From DATAAM01 sp036260075 (GTDB lineage: Bacteria > Actinomycetota > Acidimicrobiia > Acidimicrobiales > JAHWLA01), in NCBI GenBank assembly GCA_036260075.1, contig DATAAM010000116.1:1-7397 (forward strand): 7,397 bases of DNA, read 5' to 3'. Shown here one piece after another: positions 4,799-7,397 of this stretch. Both the position numbers and the translations under genes were made by a program. Under the pieces are notes generated by a model. That model was not told the DNA's origin and did no database searches. It worked only from the letters and a program-made list of their open reading frames with translations. How positions within the stretch are numbered: position 1 is the stretch's first letter; the number at the start of each line of letters is the position of its first letter.

Positions 4799-5776
4799 TT
4801 GACCAAGCATCGTGTGGCAGTCGTCGGCGGTGACGGCATCGGCCCCGAGGTCGTGGCCGAGGCGATGAAGGTCGTGCGCGCCGCGGGCGTCGAGCTCGAC
4901 ACGGTGGAGTACGACTTGGGCGGCGCCCGCTACCTGCGCACGGGCGAGGCGCTGCCCGACGCCGTGCTCGACGAGCTGCGGGGCTTCGACGCCGTCCTCC
5001 TCGGTGCCGTCGGCACGCCCGACGTGCCGCCCGGCGTCCTCGAACGGGGGCTCCTGCTGCGCCTGCGCTTCGAGCTCGACCTGTTCGTCAACCTGCGGCC
5101 GTTCGAGTCCGACCGGCTGAACTGCATGGTCGTCCGGGAGAACACCGAGGGCACGTACGCAGGCGAGGGCGGCTTCCTGCGCAAGGGCACGCCGCACGAG
5201 ATCGCCACCCAGGGATCGGTCAACACGCGCAGGGGCGTGGAGCGCTGCGTTCGCTTCGCCTTCGAGCTGGCGCAGTCGCGGGACCGCCGCCACCTCACCC
5301 TCGTGCACAAGACCAACGTCCTCACGTTCGCGGGCGACCTGTGGCAGCGCACGTTCGACGAGGTCGGCCGCGAGTTCCCCGACGTCCACACCGCCTACAA
5401 CCACGTCGACGCCGCCTGCATCTACTTCGTGGAGTCGCCCGAGCGCTACGACGTGATCGTCACCGACAACCTGTTCGGCGACATCCTCACCGACTTGGGG
5501 GGCGCGGTGGCGGGTGGCATCGGGCTCGCCGCCTCCGCCAACCTCAACCCTGCTCGCACCGGCCCGTCGCTGTTCGAGCCGGTGCACGGCTCGGCGCCCG
5601 ACATCGTGGGCACCGGGCGGGCCAACCCGCTGGCCGCCATCCGGTCGGCGGCGATGATGCTGGAGTTCCTGGGGGAGGCCGATGCGGCCGCCAGGGTGGC
5701 CAAGGCGGTGTCCGAGGCAAGAGCGCTGACGGGTACCACTACCGAACTGGGCGACGCAGTCGCAGAAAGGGTCTGA
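4799..5776 (+). CDS. leuB: 3-isopropylmalate dehydrogenase
   Basis: NAD-dependent oxidative decarboxylase giving 2-oxoisocaproate for leucine. In the citramalate route it also gives 2-oxobutyrate for isoleucine. TTG at 4799 is preferred because CAGGAG lies 9 bp upstream and the protein then begins TKHRVAVVGGDGIGPEV; an in-frame GTG at 4751 would place the terminator inside the gene. The product has 325 residues. Family residues are present: Arg88 in LLLRLRFELD, Arg100 in NLRP, Arg113 and Tyr120 in VVRENTEGTYAG, Lys171 in HKTNVLTF, Asp204 in HVDAA, and Asp228/Asp232 in DNLFGDILTDLGGA. NAD-binding EPVHGSAPDI is near the C-terminus. The segment between NLRP and VVREN is about 14 residues shorter than in mycobacterial LeuB. 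First gene of the operon. Confidence 0.93.
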   Translation: MTKHRVAVVGGDGIGPEVVAEAMKVVRAAGVELDTVEYDLGGARYLRTGEALPDAVLDELRGFDAVLLGAVGTPDVPPGVLERGLLLRLRFELDLFVNLRPFESDRLNCMVVRENTEGTYAGEGGFLRKGTPHEIATQGSVNTRRGVERCVRFAFELAQSRDRRHLTLVHKTNVLTFAGDLWQRTFDEVGREFPDVHTAYNHVDAACIYFVESPERYDVIVTDNLFGDILTDLGGAVAGGIGLAASANLNPARTGPSLFEPVHGSAPDIVGTGRANPLAAIRSAAMMLEFLGEADAAARVAKAVSEARALTGTTTELGDAVAERV

Positions 5777-5779
5777 GCC

Positions 5780-6697
5780 ATGCCGCTGGAGAAGGTCGAC
5801 AAGATCTGGATGGACGGGGAGCTCGTCGACTGGGACGACGCCAAGGTCCACATCCTCACGCACTCGCTGCACTACGGGTGCGGCGTGTTCGAGGGCATCC
5901 GCGCCTACGCCACCGCCCGCGGGCCCGCCGTGTTCCGCCTCACCGACCACATCAACCGCCTGTTCGACAGCGCCCGCATCTTCATGCTCGACATCCCGTT
6001 CTCGCGGGAGCAGCTGGTCGAGGCCACCAAGGAGACGATCCGGGTCAACGGGCTCGACGCCTGCTACATCCGTCCCATCGTGTACCTGGGCTACGGCGAG
6101 ATGGGGCTCAACACGCTGCCGTGCCCGGTCAACGTCTCGATCGCGGTGTGGCCGTGGGGCTCGTACCTGGGCGACGAGGGCGTGCGCAACGGCGTGCGCA
6201 TGAAGATCAGCTCGTGGCAGCGCCACGACCCCAACGCCATGCCGCCCGCCGCGAAGGGCACGGGCATGTACATCAACTCGTCGATGGCCAAGCTGGAGGC
6301 GCTGAAGGCGGGCTACGACGAGGCCATCCTGCTGTCGCCGCAGGGCTACGTGAGCGAGTGCACGGGCGAGAACATCTTCGTGGTGCGCCACGGCCGCATC
6401 ATCACCCCGCCGCTGTCGGCGGGGGCACTGGAAGGCATCACGCAGAACTCCGTGATGACGATCGCCCGCGACCTCGGGTTGGAGTGCGAGGTGGGCAACA
6501 TCCTGCGCTCCGACCTCTACGTGGCCGAGGAGGCGTTCCTCACCGGCACGGCGGCCGAGGTGGTGCCCATCCGGTCCGTCGACGACCGCGAGCTGGGCGA
6601 GCCGGGGCCGATCACCCGCAAGGTGCAGGAGACGTACTTCGCCACCGTGAAGGGCGAGGTCGATCGCTACAAGGACTGGTTGGAGCATGTCGACTGA
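5780..6697 (+). CDS. ilvE: branched-chain amino acid aminotransferase
   Basis: PLP-dependent fold-type IV transaminase that makes leucine, isoleucine and valine from their 2-oxo acids with glutamate as amino donor. It has 305 residues, typical of the short IlvE type. Motifs seen are HSLHYGCGVFEGIRAY near residue 31, PIVYLGYGEMGL, and AKGTGMYINSSMAKLEAL with catalytic Lys159, the same number as in E. coli IlvE. GYDEAILLSPQGYVSECTGENIF carries the PLP-binding Glu, and LTGTAAEVVPI lies near the end. Where most relatives have GITR, this protein has GITQ (Gln222). The ATG lies 3 bp after the leuB stop, with AGAAAGGG at 5764-5771 as ribosome binding site, so it is co-transcribed with leuB. Its 3' end overlaps cimA by 11 bp. 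Confidence 0.94.
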   Translation: MPLEKVDKIWMDGELVDWDDAKVHILTHSLHYGCGVFEGIRAYATARGPAVFRLTDHINRLFDSARIFMLDIPFSREQLVEATKETIRVNGLDACYIRPIVYLGYGEMGLNTLPCPVNVSIAVWPWGSYLGDEGVRNGVRMKISSWQRHDPNAMPPAAKGTGMYINSSMAKLEALKAGYDEAILLSPQGYVSECTGENIFVVRHGRIITPPLSAGALEGITQNSVMTIARDLGLECEVGNILRSDLYVAEEAFLTGTAAEVVPIRSVDDRELGEPGPITRKVQETYFATVKGEVDRYKDWLEHVD

Positions 6698-7397
6698 CCC
6701 AGTATCGGGCCGAGATGCTCGGCCTGCCGTGGAGATCTACGACACCACGCTCCGCGACGGCAGCCAGCTCGAAGGCATCTCCCTCACGGTCGACGACAAG
6801 CTGCGCATCGCCGAGCAGCTCGACTGGCTCGGCGTCCACTGGATCGAGGGCGGCTGGCCGGGCGCCAACCCCAAGGACGACGAGTTCTTCCGCCGCGCCC
6901 GCACGGAGCTGAAGCTCGACACCAGCACGCTCGTCGCCTTCGGCTCGACGCGGCGCAAGCTGGGCAAGGTCGACTCCGACGACACGCTGCGCCACCTGTT
7001 GGAGGCCGAGACCTCGACGGTGTGCATCGTCGGCAAGTGCTGGGACTACCACGTCACCGAGGCGCTGGAGACCACGCTCGACGAGGGCGTGGCCATGGTG
7101 GGCGACTCGGTGGAGTTCCTGCGGGGCAACGGGCGCCGGGTCATGTTCGACGCCGAGCACTTCTTCGACGGCTGGAAGCGCAACAGCGAGTTCTCGCTGC
7201 GGGTGTTGGAGGCTGCCGTGGAGAAGGGCGCCGACACGCTCGTGCTGTGCGACACCAACGGCGGGTCGCTGCCCGACGAGGTGGAGCGCATCGTGGGCGA
7301 GGTCGTGCGCTACTTCGGCAGCGACGTGACGGTGGGCGTGCACCTGCACGACGACGCGGGGACGGGGGTGGCGAACGCGCTCGCCGGCGTGCGGGCA
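6687..7397 (+). CDS. cimA: citramalate synthase, 3' end missing
   Basis: Condenses pyruvate with acetyl-CoA to (R)-citramalate, the first step of threonine-independent isoleucine synthesis. The 237 visible residues are roughly the first 45 percent of a protein of about 530. They cover the TIM-barrel: YDTTLRDGSQLEGISLTVDD (Arg23, Asp24), IEGGWPGANPKDDEFF, TVCIVGKCWDYHVTEAL, FDAEHFFDGWKRN, LCDTNGG and the metal-binding VHLHDDAGTG (His219, His221). The pair WIEGGWPG and AEHFFDGWK points to the CimA branch rather than LeuA. I recognise it from the long Geobacter-type CimA. The ATG overlaps the ilvE stop by 11 bp, so coupling is likely; GTG at 6729 is a possible later start. The regulatory C-terminal domain is outside the window. 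Confidence 0.9.
   Translation, partial: MSTDPVSGRDARPAVEIYDTTLRDGSQLEGISLTVDDKLRIAEQLDWLGVHWIEGGWPGANPKDDEFFRRARTELKLDTSTLVAFGSTRRKLGKVDSDDTLRHLLEAETSTVCIVGKCWDYHVTEALETTLDEGVAMVGDSVEFLRGNGRRVMFDAEHFFDGWKRNSEFSLRVLEAAVEKGADTLVLCDTNGGSLPDEVERIVGEVVRYFGSDVTVGVHLHDDAGTGVANALAGVRA

Noticed and set aside
4730..6688. Long open frame of 652 codons antisense to leuB-ilvE
   Set aside because: It is an artefact of GC-rich third positions opposite two well-recognised genes, with no domain and a His/Val/Arg-rich composition.

Overview
The window is GC-rich chromosomal DNA of an actinobacterium. The evidence is the codon use, GTG/TTG starts, leaderless-looking genes and an NdgR/LtbR-type IclR regulator divergent from leuC. 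A lineage such as Acidimicrobiia is plausible, but I cannot fix it from sequence alone. Nearly everything is chromosomal core metabolism. I see no mobile element, CRISPR array, tRNA or rRNA.

Left part (1-2907): leuC, the isopropylmalate isomerase large subunit, runs leftward out of the window. Only 36 bp separate it from a divergent IclR-family regulator. That gap holds a perfect 21-bp palindrome ending on the first base of the regulator's ATG. The regulator overlaps a MATE-family efflux transporter by 10 bp.

Middle part (2871-4627): an XRE-type helix-turn-helix protein (minus strand) converges on and overlaps the transporter's 3' end. It is divergent from a short soluble histidine kinase with no sensor domain and no response regulator nearby. 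The kinase converges on greA, and a perfect 8-bp stem-loop covers both stop codons.

Right part (4628-7397): a tight leuB-ilvE-cimA operon (3-bp gap, then 11-bp overlap), with cimA cut by the window end. Citramalate synthase, LeuCD, LeuB and IlvE together form the pyruvate-to-isoleucine route and share LeuB/LeuCD/IlvE with leucine synthesis. The 171-bp greA-leuB gap holds the most interesting element: a textbook intrinsic terminator (stem plus TTTTGTTTTT) sits directly before the leuB Shine-Dalgarno, although no plus-strand gene lies upstream for it to end. A second hairpin and a possible 12-codon leader peptide rich in Ile/Val codons precede it. This looks like an attenuator controlling the branched-chain amino acid operon.

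No wholly new system is evident. The best candidates for second looks are the leuB attenuator, the compact leuC/regulator operator, and repeated GAAGCGGG motifs between the XRE and kinase genes.
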